A stretch of DNA of 64,000 bases from Enoplosus armatus. Taxonomy: Eukaryota > Chordata > Actinopteri > Centrarchiformes > Enoplosidae. Under the pieces are notes generated by a model, which was given only the letters and a program-made list of their open reading frames with translations, was not told where the DNA came from and did no database searches. The first letter of the stretch is position 1; every line of letters starts with the position of its first letter. Position numbers and translations under genes: made by a program. Positions 21,754-36,200 of the stretch are shown here, piece by piece. The stretch spans positions 3,229,421-3,293,420 of the forward strand of contig NC_092181.1 of NCBI RefSeq assembly GCF_043641665.1. Reading direction: 5' to 3'.

Positions 21754-24700
21754 TCATGCAGTTGTGAGCGGCATGTCCTTCTCCTCCAGCCCGGCTGCAC
21801 GTTCTGCACTTTGACTCTGCTCAGTTTCCACGTTGAGCGGTGTTTGTGGGTTGTTAGGAGGAGGCTCCTGGCTCTCGAGTGGACAGTTTTGCACCAGAGA
21901 TGCATTCAGACAGAGGAAGGTCTGGTTGTTGCCAAGGGCGTCCAGACTAGTTGTGGTCGTGACCACAGAATCACTGAAGATTGTGTTTGAGAAGACAGAG
22001 TTGAAAGTGAATGAGGAGCCAAAAAGGGACTCCTGCACAGGGGACTTGGGGTGATCTGTGGGAACTACAGCTGTTGGGTCTCTGGGAGGTTTGACAGGAG
22101 GAACGGGCTCAGTCTCACCGTTATTGGTGTCTGGTTCCAGTTGTTGCTGACTCGCTGTTTCCTCCTGATTATTCCTCTCTTCTGAAACCTGGACAGAGAG
22201 CTGGTCAGTTTTGACTGTCACCCTGCAGTCGCTGTTTACGCTGGAGCGTCGGGACGATCCCTCTGCTGTGGAAATGACGCTGCTGGCTCGGGGGAGACTT
22301 TTGGGTGACCTGGACCCTTTCAGCCGCCCCTCTTTCCCCAGAGGGGTGGAGAAGCAGTTGAGGCAGCCAGACATCGAGGATGACTTACCCTGAACATACA
22401 GCACTGTGATGGGTGAACAAGCAGAAGCTCGGGTGGTTTCAGCTTTTCTAGAGCTTGATTTTGAATTCATCCCATTGAGCCCTGGGTTCAGTTTGACTGT
22501 GCCCCCTGAATCTGAGGAGCGTCTTGTCACTTTCCCTCTTGATCCCCTTCGAATGCTCTTTGTGCCCCTTGTGAGCCAGAAGTCCTGAGAGAGCCCAAGG
22601 TCCTTCTGTTTTGGCATGGACTGGATATCTGAATTCAGACTGTTGGTGATGGGCATGGTAGAGGCTTTCTCGTTGTGCTGCTGCTGCTTGTGTGAGTGTT
22701 GGGGGGTGGAGGTATCACTGGGTGGCTGGTAGGAGGAGGAGGAGCGGCGTGATGGGGGCTGCTGGACAGGGCTGCTGCCGTTTGACCATGGCTCATTTTC
22801 CAGGCTCATGCTGAACTCACCACTGCTCTCACTTTGGGCTCGACTCTGGACGCCGTTTAGCCCTGGAAAGAGATTGTGATTTTTTAAAGCGCTGCAATGC
22901 AAAATATACACACGTTCATTTCTATCATGAAAACATCTGTCAGCTGTGTCAACATAATATTCTTAATGACCAACAGGGGGCGGCAGAGTCAAGTCTCTCT
23001 GTAACAGTTGTTGGCCTCTCTGGTCAGCACAGAGATTAATATGAAACAAGGTCATGATTGCAATTTGATGGATTTGCTCTAATTCCAGAGCTGGTAATAC
23101 ATCTGTATGCTTGCTGAATCCTCTACATGAGTATCCACAGGGCTTTACCGTGATTCGGCAGCTCGTCGTTGTCCTCAAATCCAGATGGCTCAGCGCTGTC
23201 ATTGGAGTCCTTGTCTGTGGGGCATAAAAGGAGAAATCAGTGAATGGTTGTGAGTGATTGACACTTTCCAACACTTACAGCTTCTACATTTAGAACAAGA
23301 ATAGCACACCTTTGCTCTCCTCTCCTCTACACTTTCTTCTAGCTTCTAACTAATGAAGATGACATCAAAACAAAAACAGTGGCTCGTCAATGCCTCTACC
23401 TGTCACCCAAAGCTCAGACACATCTGGAACAGTGTCGGTGGTGTCAGTGGTTGTGGTGGTGACATGGCCCGATGGTAGAGTGGTGGGATGATTAAGGTGG
23501 AGGATGGACAAGATGGATGTGGTAAGAGATGAGGTCAATGCGTTCTTCCTGTCCTCCTCCACGTCAGCCTCTGGCCCCTCTAGCTGCTCTGAGCTGTCTG
23601 CCCACCGCTCCTCCTCAAACAGGGCCGAGGGGTACGCCAAGCTGCTTAGGGCTGCATTGATGGACCAAGGAGTGGAAGAAGTGGGAGGTGGATGAGGGAA
23701 GGGGACAGACAGGTGAACTGGTCATGGAGACTAGGAGGTATTTTTGTTCTGTGGCATGTAAAAACGACGGGGATGGTTTGCTTTCTCCATAGACCAATAG
23801 ACATTAGTCTAGAATTGTGGTTTTGTACTGTAATCTTTCCCTACAGTACAGCTGGCTGCTGGAAGGACAGAGCTCATGCAGCACCAGTATCCTCCTGCAA
23901 TGCAGCGTTTCTTTGACCTCTATTGTTCTAATAAAATACTCCAGATTGTCTTGAAATAGCCACACTGCTGCAGATGCTTAAAGCTGTAATACCGTATGTA
24001 ATCATTTTAAGTTAGTGTGGTGAAATGAGGTCGGCATGGATGGACACATTACTGACATGTGACTGCTGATTTTATACCTGCTGGGAAGCATCCTTGTTGA
24101 CAATAATACATTCTACTGAAACTAGAGTAACGTTGGTGTTATGGCATGTAGTAGATTATGAAAAGAAACATAGATACACTTAGTATTATAAAGTTAGCAG
24201 TGAAATAAAAGGCTACAGTGAAGATGAGGGTAGACACCGGACCACAGTCTTTCTTACACATGGAACGACGGAAGAGGGACTTGACTTTGTTTCTGTCCTT
24301 CAGTCTGTTCCTCATACGGGGAAACATTTTCAGAGAGGCTATTTAACAGCAAGTGTAGCCACATGGGAGGTAGACAAAGGGACGGATGCAAGCAGAGAGA
24401 GGGATGTAAAAAAGGAAGGCAGAAGTGAAGAAATACATTAACTTAAGAAAGACACAGGGGAGACTCATTGAGGACTGTTGAGGAAAGTTCACACACATCA
24501 TGCATCAGTAAGAATGACCCTTTGGACACAACACACACACACATATGCTTGTTTTTAAACACATTGCAATACCTGCATTATTTATTTATTTATTACACAG
24601 TTGGTCTGGATCTTCTTCACTACAGACCTGCTAACTTTTTGGAATTACTAAGATCTCATTCTGTGTGAGGGTTCATAAAAAGCTAAGTTTAAGGCACGTT

Positions 24701-27700
24701 TTGAGAATATATTTCTCCCCAGCATTTCCAGCCATTTTACGCTTTCAATTAATAAAATTGACACTCTGTTCAGGTCACACTGTGTGAAGGCTGTGTATAA
24801 TGGATGTGACCAAACAAAGAAGTGCATGTGACAACAGTGCTGGAACAGTTTTACTTTAAAATCCATTTATTTACGTTTTTGTGTCTCCTTGAAAAATGCT
24901 GAGGCGGAGCTTTGTCAAATTTTGGGAAGATGTCTGTCCTGCAAAGCAGCTTCATGTGTAGATGAAAATGCTCTGGCTATGGATTCATCCATGTCTCTCT
25001 GTCCTCTGGCTGTGGGCTGGACTTTACATGAACACACTCCTGAATGACCTTTGTGCCCTGCCTCTGATGATGGTCTTACTTCCTGGTCTATGAAGCAGTG
25101 ACGGGAGGACTTTGGTACTTTGGTGAGACCGATGAGAAGTCAGTGGGAGATGATCTGAAGTTCATACTCACTGCTGTTACGCTGCGGTGAGATGGCATCA
25201 CCTGCTGAGGTGGAGGCTGAGCCTCCAGAGCCGTCTGAGCTGATGAAGGAGTTATTGTCGTGACAGGAGAGGTGTGGCTCAGCAACGCCTGAGTGTGTGG
25301 GTGTGGGAGGGCGGTCAGGCCCATGCTCACGACTACTGGATTTAATCAACTTCTTCAGTTTCAGAGTGATCCAGTTCCCACGTCTGTGGAGGGGCAGATA
25401 TACAAGAGGAAAGAGAAACCGTGAGAGAATGAGACACAAGTAACATAAATGCTCAGCACCAGACGACAGACAGATAAAGTTAACTAGATGGCGAACATAG
25501 TGGAGCATTTAGCAGCTAAAGATTTATTTTCCTCAGGAAGTTGATGGAGACCAAAAACATCAGGTAATATGGGTTCAAAAGAACATGTGCCAGTTAGCAC
25601 ATGGACAAACATGACAGAAATTTGACTCGTCACAATCATTAGTAAAATATATTACAGCCAACTTACCTGCGAGGCGGCGATGGCTCATAAAACTTGTACT
25701 GGTCCATTATCTTTTCCTCCAGCTTCTCCTTCTGCCTCCTCAAATCATTAAGCTTGTCACTGAACAGAGATGGGCAGACAGAGAAAATACATAGATGGAT
25801 CATCAGTTATAATTGTGGGTCTGCTGCTTAGCCTTAATGCGTTAGCTCATTAACAAATTAGTGTAACATGCTGTAAATCCACACATTAGACCCGATTTAA
25901 TGCTACATTATCTTGTCATGGTGTTAGCCCCATTTGCTTACATATACTGTCGCTCTTCAACGTGAAACAAATCCTTGCTCTCCATGGTCTGCTCCAGCAA
26001 GGTTCGGTTCTGCAGCATCAGGGTCTCGATCTGGTTGAGCAGGTGGCGATTCTCTTCCTCCAGGTTGCCCTTCAACTGGCTCAGCAACTAAACATCACAT
26101 AGACAAGCAGGCATATGTGCACACATGCAATCGTGTATGCAAAACACACGCTATAGCAGTTATTGGAACAAAGAATTGGAATACAATACATAACGTCAGC
26201 TCATTGAACCTATGTGGCCCTGACTATAACGAGTTTGTCCTGGGTGCTGAGGTCAAGAGCCAATTACAAGGTAAAGTTGTATTATTCAATAGGCACTAGC
26301 TGCTGCATGTCAATACCTCACACTGGTTGGTGAGCTTTGTGGAGGTGATGTCCAGCTGCTGAAACTCCTTCTTGAGCTTGGAGAAGTCGGCCTCCAGCCA
26401 GGTGTGCTCCAGCTTGGCCTCATTCATCTGGCTCTTGAGCTGCTTGTGATCCACTGTCAGCAACTCGTTGTCGTTAAGAAGCTGGCGGTATGTCTGGTTC
26501 AGCCTTAAAACAAAGATGTAACAGTGATGTTTATCCTCATGTGTGAGCCCACATCCACGCATTAGTCTAAGTGTGCATTAGTGTGTATGTGCTCCAGTGG
26601 GTGCCTCCTCACCAGTCCTTCTCGTCACGGAGCCTGCAACATTCAGCAGCAGTGGTCCTGTGCTGCTCTTTCTCCAGAGCCATCCTCATCTGCTCCTCCT
26701 TCAGGGCTTTCTCCAGGTCTTCTAGCTTGGTCCGCTGCTGCAACAGGCTATTGTACCTAAAGATGCCACCAATACAAACACAAACACACACATGAACATG
26801 CAGGGATCTCTTACCACACGGCATGACAATGTGTGTCTAGATTGTGGCCGTCTCTCCTTTCCCTCACCTGTCCTGCAGTGTGCGCTGCTCCAGCTCCAGA
26901 GTGCGATGGGCGTTTTTCAAACATCCATGCTTGCCCATCAGGGCCTCGTACTCCATGGCCTGCCGCTCATGCAGAGCTGCCAGCCGCTCGTGATCTCGTA
27001 ATAGCTGCTCGTGAACACCGCGCAGGTCTTCACGTTCCCGTATGGCGCTGTCACGCTCGCTTTCTGTCCCCGACTGCTGCTGCTGCAGCTGAGCATTCTG
27101 GGCCATGAGGGAGGCACTCTGTGAGTTCAGAGTGGATTTCTCCACCTGAAGAAGAAAGGGACCCATTTGATTAGAAGTTAATGTAGCATAAATGCTTTCA
27201 GTTTGTGCTGTCTGCATACAAACTGATGCAGAGGCTTTACAGAGAATCTCATTGGACTCTATCAGCAATATATGTATGTGTGTGTGTGTGTGTGTACAGG
27301 GGCTGTTATTCTAATTGTACCAAAAACAATGGTGTGTGTTGTAGTGGCACCTGCAGGTTAGCGTTGTGTGTCTGCAGGGCTGTGTTGTTCTCCTGCAGTG
27401 ATGCAGCCTGCCTCTGCAGGGCGAGGATCTGAGCCTGCTGGCTGTCAGACTGACTCTCCAGCTGCTTCAGCTGGGCCTGCATAGCCTGGCGCTCTGCCTC
27501 CAGTGTCGCATTCTGGAGAGGGGAGGACAGGAGAAGGAGGAGGACGAGAGAAGAGAAGAGAAGAGAGAGATAAGATGTTGATAATATTTAGACAGGAGGA
27601 AGAAGAACATGAAAACCAGGAATTACTGTTAACTCCGTACATTGTTTGGTCTATTATTAACATAAATCAGCAAGTGCTAGTGTGTTTAAGAACCAATAGC

Positions 27701-30700
27701 ACCGTTTTATAAATTGGTCACTATATAGGCCATCTACTACTTACATTCCTCTCCACTTCAATGAGACGGTCTTTGAGCTTCAGCAGTTCCTTGGTGGCCT
27801 CCTGGCTTTCACGCAGCCATTCGCTCATTGCCCTGCCAGTCTCTCTGGGAGGGGTGGAACTTGATGCTGTCCACTCTTCCTCCTGCCTCTGTTGCAAGGC
27901 CTCATAGCTCAGCTTTACCTGTGGGGTCAGAGGGATCAGACACTTGGATCTGCAACAAAGTACGATGTGTTTTTAGAAATATAGAATTTTAATACAACTT
28001 TTAAGGCTTACAGTCCTGAGCTCCTGGCGCAGCTGCTGGTTCAGGGTGGAGGACTCCTGCAGACGAGCGTCCAAAGCTGCCATCTTGTCCTCTTTAATCT
28101 GAAGAGATTTTTTCAGAGAGGACTCCAGCTCTGACTCCAGCATCTTGAACCTGCTGCATAGAGGAAAGAAGGAATTTGGTACCAACTGTAGCATTATAAC
28201 ACTGCTCATTTCTTATCACATCCCCTCCAAAAGTTACAGGATGGGAACTCCAAGCAGTATGTGAACACCTGTTGTCTGGTTCCTCTTGTTCAGCCTGTTG
28301 TGTACTCTCCTGGTTCAGGACCTTCATTTCCAAATCATGGGCCAGCCTCTCCAGTTCATTGTCTCTCTGCTGGCTCTTCAGCTTCTCACTCACCAGTTCC
28401 TAGAGATGGACAGTATTCCTGGATTACACTAAATAGTTTCTTTTGAAGAAACATTTATTGACATTTAATGTCTTTCCTGGAACTTTAACATTAAATGTTA
28501 TTGTTCAGGAGAAGGCTTCTTTGAATCTATGGAGTTCTGTTTAACCAACATGGCCGTCAGGAGATAATGAACACATTTTCATTTGTGGTAAAACTTTGAG
28601 GATAGGACATTATTCCAAATGCACTGAACCAAATGTTAATAATCTTTATTTCTAACTTAAAACAATGAATCAGTCAAATCAGCAGACCACTGCACTTGTG
28701 ACAGCCTTCATATTAGGACATAAATGACTTCACTATAGAAGAATGCTTTCCAAACAAGTTACTGTCACTGATTAGGTGAAAAACAACAACAACAAAACAT
28801 TCATTTTACAGTGATTTTACTTGCTTTTAGCTGCCATTTTTCAAAATAAATGCTTGTAGTTAGAGCAAAGTCTTGCATCTGTTCGAATCATGACATCTGT
28901 TCAAAGAACAAATCTGCTGCTGTAAAAAACGGTGCATTTTCAATGAAACGCTCGGACAGATTTATTTATTCAGCGAAAACCCGACAGCACGGACTTCCTC
29001 CCCTCACCTCTCTAAGGGTAGCCAGGGTCCTCTGGTCGATAGCAGCTTGCTTGGTCAGTTCTCTGTTGTCTCCCTCCAGGCCTTTGACCCTCTCAGCAGT
29101 CTCCCTTAACCCCTCCACCTCCTTTACTAGAAAACGCATCTCCCTCTCCAGGCTGGCCATACAGACATTGCTGCTGTCTAAGTTGGCTTCCTGGATTTCA
29201 GCCTGAGACAGAGGAAGGTAGCACAGTGGCCATATTATTCAAGGGCAACGTAAGTCTTCCAAAGTTTATCCTACCTTTGGGTAGAAAACAAGTCTTCTTA
29301 CCTGCTGGCGGAGTCGTCGGTTCTCTTTCTCTAGCTGCCTCTTTTCCCTCTCCAGGATGGTGGTTTCTTGCTCCAGGCTCTGCTTCTCTGTTTCCAGTTG
29401 CTCCAGGCGTCGTGCAGAGATCCGGAGTTCCTCTAAAGTGGCCTGCAGGCTCTGGTTCTCTGCCTCCAGCTCCTGAACCTCTGCCTCCAGGCGCTGAACT
29501 TTCCGGTCTGGGGTAGAAGGAATAAACTAGTTAGTAATTGTATGATTACATCACTGAATCTTTAATGCTGATTTGATCTACAGAACCTACCAGTATTATC
29601 GAGGGAAGTCTGTAGATGCTGGTTAACTGTGTCCAGGGCCCTGCACTTGGCCTCCAGCCGCTGTGTGTGCTTGCTGGCATAGGAGGAACGTCTTGGCAGA
29701 CCTGTGAAGATGCTGTCATGGCAGGGACTGCTGCTCTTTGAGCCAGGGGAGTGATCACGTGATCCAACAAAACAGTGGAGCCTGTTGTGATTGTTTTCTA
29801 AGACTTCCAGATCAGACATCAGTTCTTTGAAATGATCTCCACTGTCTCCGTCCTCTCGCTGCCCTTTCTCCTCAATATGAAGGCCTGGATTATCTGTGAG
29901 GAGGATCTGACTCTGGACTCCCTCCACCTCTTCTGTGTGGAGTGGCTGATGGCAGTTTGAAACTCCATTTAGCATCTGCTGTGTTACTGTTCTGTGTGGG
30001 AACACACAAGTGTGATTTTCTATATTCGGGCAGGAGGTTTGCAACCCTGTGGGTTCATCTGTTGATGAGGTACAGTTGTTGCTACAGACCACCTGGCAGA
30101 CATGATCACACTCAAGGTGGCGGCTATGTTTGGGCTGTCTGCTGTTGTTAATAGAGGCAGCTCTGAGTTCCTCTACGGTCCTTAAGAGACGTTGGTTCTC
30201 CTTCTCCAGCTTCAGCATCCGACTCCGGGTCCTCTCACTCACCTCCTCGCTCAGAGTCTGCTGGCCTTTACACAAACACGTGATGACAATTAGCTGAAGG
30301 AGATGAGGACTTGAGACAGACAGAATGAAAGACTCGTTGTAAACATTTAAAGGCGCCGTTAGGCTTTAGACACACTCGTGGAGATCTTTATTATGTCTGT
30401 GCACAGTTTGAATGTTTGTTGAGTCCAGCTTCGCTCAGTTAGCCTGTGAAATGCTTGTAGTTTTGTCATACATATAATCGTACATTATACATATACATTC
30501 CTAATGATTCCATTAATTTAAGTTTTTAAACTTTAACAAAAAAAAAAAGAATAACTGAAATTCTAAATCTGTCAATCACAATTGACATGTCCATGCAGTA
30601 AATGAACAGGACATGTTTCATACATAAAAAATAGACCAGAGAAGTAGATTAAAAGTGCTAACAGATCAAAGCATTCATGCATGCATGTACCCATGCATGA

Positions 30701-33221
30701 ACACACATACGTATCCATTTCCTTACTTACCCTACCACTCCAACCAATCCCATCCCATTACTTCCTCCTACTGTGTCACCAGCTCTTACCCTGAGAGTTC
30801 TCAGTGGTCTTGGAGAGCTGCTCTAACTCCCAGCCCAGGTGCTGGGACTCCTCCATGCTCCTCCTTTGAGCCAAGCAGAGAGCCAGGTTCTCCTCCTGCA
30901 GCTCCTCTGTGCGCCTCCGATCTGCCTCCCTCTCCTGAAGGGGAGACACAAAGTATGAGAGGTAGGTATGGGAAGGTATGAGAACAGTTTGTGTCCAGCC
31001 ACTGAAAGGACTACATGATCTTTAATTCTAAAAGAGGAGAAGTTTTTGAATGATATTGCCTCTGATCACTGTTGTCAGTATTAGAAGAGGCTTAATACAA
31101 GGCAACACAAAAGTAGCAAAGGAGACACCTCCTTGTGTGCAGATGTCTGACCTGTTCCATGTCGTGGACCCGGGCCTTCAGCAGCAGACTGTGCTTCTCC
31201 AGCTGGTGGATTTTATCTGAGCGTGCCCTCCAGCCTTCCAACTGATCCTCCAACACCTCTTTGGTCTCCTGTAGCACCCTGTTATCCTCCTTTAGCTCCT
31301 GAAATACACACACACACCCACACACAAAACACAGCTCAGCTTTTCTACAACTTTCACTTTTCTTCTCTATCTCTATCTCAGGAAAACTTTCCTTTATTAT
31401 CTAAAAAGTGAATATACTTCCTTACATCTTATCATCCAATAAATATTTTAATATGTGATTTTTGAGTATTCAGTGATTTCCTTAGTTCCAAGCATATATA
31501 ACCAAAAATCATGTCTCAGCATTCACTGGTACAGCATTTATAAGACTGCATCAACCTCCACTTTGGCCTTGTAGAACTCCATCTTGTGCAGTTGCTCCCT
31601 GTAGCGTCCCACTTCACTCTCCAGCTTGTCTGCCTTTATGGCTCTCTCTCGCAGGGCGTCCAGCTCGTCACGGTAGGTGCGGGCTGCTCGCGCGTCGACA
31701 AGCAACTGGGAGTTCTGGTGAAGGTCCAGACAGAGGCATGATGTGTGGAAAAAGCTTCAAAGAAATGTAGCTCTGCACCATTCCTTCTCAATTAGTCCTC
31801 GAAATCTTCAAGCGTGTCTCAAACTGAGTTGCATTAATCAATGTTTTATATTAACAACAGATCAAATGAGTATCTATATTGTGAAAGAGGTTGCTCCTAG
31901 TGGCAAATCAGTTCCCCTTTAGCTTTCCCTTTTGAAAACTTTTAATGTCTTTCAGCTCATTGTTTTGGTTTTATGGTCCGCTACTTCACTGTTTTGGTTC
32001 TGTCTCACAACGCTCCCCAACCTCATTTTGAGGTGCAGCAGGCAGCTGTTTTTAGCAGCCAGCTTTGATAAACCCACTGTACTATCGGCCCAGCACTGAA
32101 GGACATAAAGACATAGTTAGCAACTAGCCGGTGGAGCATAGAGCAGCTAAAGAGCAACTGCTGCTCTTTAGCTGTGAAGACTAAATCAGAGCTAAAAAGA
32201 GAGGCGATATTGGATTTACATTTAGCAGGTGGCAAGAAGTAAGACTCCAATTTGCTGCTAATGATGCTCAGTGGCTGCTGGATGTATAAATAGGCAGCTG
32301 TATGCAAGCACATTCAACATATCAACTTTAAAAGGCGTCAATGTTGTGTTGGCTTGTTCCGCTGTCCCAAAGTGGCCAAAAAGAATCTAAAGCTGCTTTA
32401 ATTTCCAGTGTGGTTGTAACATATGAACCAAGCAAACTTGTGCAGCCAAGGCCACAAGGCCTAAACAGAGAATGCAAATGAAGATCAGACAGATCCATAT
32501 AAGGTTTAGTTGTATCTCTGAGTCAGAGTGCAGAGGTTTAAATTTGCTGTCATTAAGTATGGTGTACAATAATCTGTATAATCTGCAGATTAGGTTACTG
32601 TGTGTCGCCACCAGAAGGAGCTGCAATTTATTCTTCTGCTGTTCAAACCTCCTGCTGGATCCTCTTCAGCTCTGCCTCTATGTTCTCCAGCTCGTGTCTG
32701 CAGTCCAGCATCTGCTCACTCTTCTCCTCTCTGGTGGGGTCGGATGTGCAGTGCAGAAAGACAAGCAGGCAGGTTGGTTAGTGCGCACTACTTACTACTT
32801 TTCTGCAATACTAATATATATTGAAATACCGCAAATGACCAAATACATGAGGGAGCACATTTAAACACATGCATTCCCCCTTTCAACCACTAGTGCAAAA
32901 GAACACATTTTATGTTTCAATTGTTGAGTGGCAAATTCAAAACGAAGTAGGATCTACAAACCCACACACACTTGATGCCAACATAAATCTCATTAAACCC
33001 AATCTTATGCATGCATGCAGGACGAGCTGTCGCAGGATCAGATGTATATATGCACGTCATTCAAAAGTGCAAAGTTAAGCCATACTTGATGCTTGAGGTG
33101 ATGTTGTGTTTGCTCAGAGGCAGCAGTATGTGAATGTGAGCATCCCAACAAGAGAGGACAATACGGGGGAGAAGATGGGATGGAGAGCAAAGATGGAACT
33201 GAGATCTTGATTGGATCAGGG

Positions 33222-33276
<55 letters not shown>

Positions 33277-36200
33277 TCTGCTGAAATTCAGAGGCAATGT
33301 GGGTCAGTGGTAGTGCACAGCCATGGAACCTGCCAAGCAGGCAGTAATGTGGGCCAAACTCCCCGGGGCATCTCTTATCCTGTAGTATCTCTCCCTCTCT
33401 CTCTGCCTCTCATTCACTCTGTATTGGCAGTTCCCCCCGAGGAAAGGCAAACTCTTTACCAACATCCTGAAGAGAAACTCAGACTATACTAAGAGACAAT
33501 GTTAAACCCCACAATCACTTACTGTGGGAATGGACTACTTCTACCAGTGACTTGCTTTACTCTGTAAACTATCACACAAATCACACATTTTGGACAAAAA
33601 AAAGTGAATTGCAGGGCACACCAAATTCAAGGAAGGAAGGTGCATCACTCAGCTTTTTAATTAAAATCCAGCATAGTGTTGCTGCCTATATCACAAGCTT
33701 GACAAAGTTTGTGATGATGTAGCATTATTTCTGAGAATTTTACTTTTACTACTCACTTTTTTGTGAATGAAATTGACTATTTCTTTTTCTCTGTCCACTT
33801 GGTACTCACAATTCTTGTCTAAGTCGTCTGATCTTGGCCTTAGAGTCAGCCAGCTCCACCGCCAGGTGTTGCTGAGCCCCCGCTTGCTGCTGCTGCATGC
33901 TGGGAGAGTAGCTGGCGGACTGCGGGCTAGAGGGGCTACTGAGCAAGCTAACCGCCCCTTCCTTTTCCTGCATCAGCTCTGCTATAGTCTGCAAAAAAGG
34001 ACAGGTTACAGATCACCTTCAGCACATGACTAAATGCCTAGTTTACCTCTTTAAACCTATACACAGAGTAGAACTGTGAAAACATGTTGATTGAAACTCT
34101 TTCATACACGGATCAGATAAGTTCCCAAATTCCTAGAAAACATGCATTTAACGAGTACCTCTTCAACAATCAGAAGAAATGAATATACCTCTAGATGGGT
34201 GTCCCTCTGGTCCAGGAGATGACGGAGGTGCGCGGCCATGTCCCTCGCTACGGCCTCCAGCTCGTCCGGGTGCACCTCACTGGACTCCAACCACTGCAGA
34301 TCCAGCACGTTCTCCTGACTGTGGGTCAACTGGTAAACATGAGGTGGGACAGTCAGAACAACATAATGTGAAAGAATACAAAGCAGCACGAGGATACTAC
34401 TGAAGTACTTGAAAATCATTTCATCTCATTTTAAGATGTGTCATATAAAAGTCTTGTACCTCCTGAATGTGTGCAGCTATGGCAGCTTTCGTGTCAAAGT
34501 CAAGCGTCTGGATCCTCTCAATGTACTCCTCTTTTTTCTCGCACTGAAAAATGAAAATGTAAACAGATTTAGATCTCCACAGCTCATGCGGTCTGTTTCT
34601 GCTTCTGTCAAATAGTCAGCGTTTACCTGGACTGCACACCCCAACAGCAGCAGCAAAAACTTCTTCATTTCCTCCAGACTTTGTTCTGTGGGGTGAAAAA
34701 AAAAAAAGAGAGTTCATTATCTGACATAAAACTTATCAGATTGAAGTACTGAGGGCTGCTGGCATGGATTTCAGTTGAAACGAGTGCTGGCTGGTGAATT
34801 TGGGTCACCAGGCGCCAAAGCCTTACCATCACAAGCCAGTGTGGTTATCAGACTGATAGAGTGCAATTGAATTAAAACTGTATCAGGAGCTAAATCAGTC
34901 CGTCTGTGAGGAAACTGTAACCATTTTCACCTGATATTCATTGTTCACTATCTAGAAACAAAGATTATCATTTGTTTTGCATTGTTGCCATTTTCTAAAT
35001 GCAATTAACAATGACATTAATACTCGTATTTCCCTTTAGTTTCATAATTCATATTATTGTGTAATTTTGTTCATTAAACTCTTAATTTCCTCTTAGATCC
35101 TTTAAAACGACCAGTTTAACAATCAGCCAGCTATAGTCTAGAGTCTATATTACACATGTCCTAATCTTAGGTAAATTATGGGAAATCAATGCTGTGCGTA
35201 TTGAGTAGACTAATCAGACTAATCTGCCTTCTAATCATACAGAGACTTAGCAGCTCCAATAGAGAGGAGAGATGAGGAGTACTCTTGAGTTTCCTTTAAA
35301 AGAACGTACCGGAGTAAGGAGTCCTGCCAAGCAGCAACACGTTTGGCAAAGGAATCATGATTAATTGTCTCAGATTATCCTGCAAAAAAAAAAAGAAGAG
35401 AAACAGAGAGGGGACGAGGGAGATGGGTCGGGAAAAAAAGGAAAATAAGCACATTTTAGGCCAAACTGATGCAAAGACAGAACACAACACTTCTTGAGGT
35501 CTAGCCAAAGTGCTTGAATGGACAGGGACGTATGTATGTACAGCACATAGCAGCTCCTTAAACACATGTATAGAAACACAGCCAAATCTCTGAATGGGTA
35601 GACGACAGAGCCAGTTTCCCTGGTGCGGTGGAGAAACCCACCAAAACTGTGTGGTGCAGCCTTGTATCAGGATGTGCGTGTGTGTACAGTATGTGTGCTG
35701 TGTGTGTGCAGTGTAATAGTGATTGCTAATAGCTCCTAATGAGGAATGGTTACCCTGTAAAGTTCAGGAAACAATTACTAATTCCCATATGCAAGAAAAG
35801 CCACAGTTGACTTGAGTTGAGCTTTTGATGTAACACAGTCCAACCAGCACCAACAGTCACATTTTCCAGTGACTGCCACCGTGACCCTTTGAGGAAAGTT
35901 CAACTGACTGGCCACGAAACCGTCATCCTCCCCTTTCCTATCTTATGTGAGGTTACGCAGTGTGGTCTCTAGTCTCTAGCGGTATTAGAAAATTCTGATC
36001 GGGAAACTTGTTTTGAGGATTACACCTGAAGTATGTTGGGGATATAGGGTCTTGCAGTAGATAAAACAACAGCATCTTACTGTATGTCAATTTGTTCAAC
36101 ATGATACCAGTAAGAAGGATAGCAGTTGTATTTTGCCTCTGACAACTGAAACCGTTGTTTCTCACTTTTAAAGAACTTAAAAAGATGCAAGAGATGCCCT

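Noticed and set aside
33061..33297. His/Thr-rich minus-strand frame
   Set aside because: Translation of the (GT)n microsatellite.
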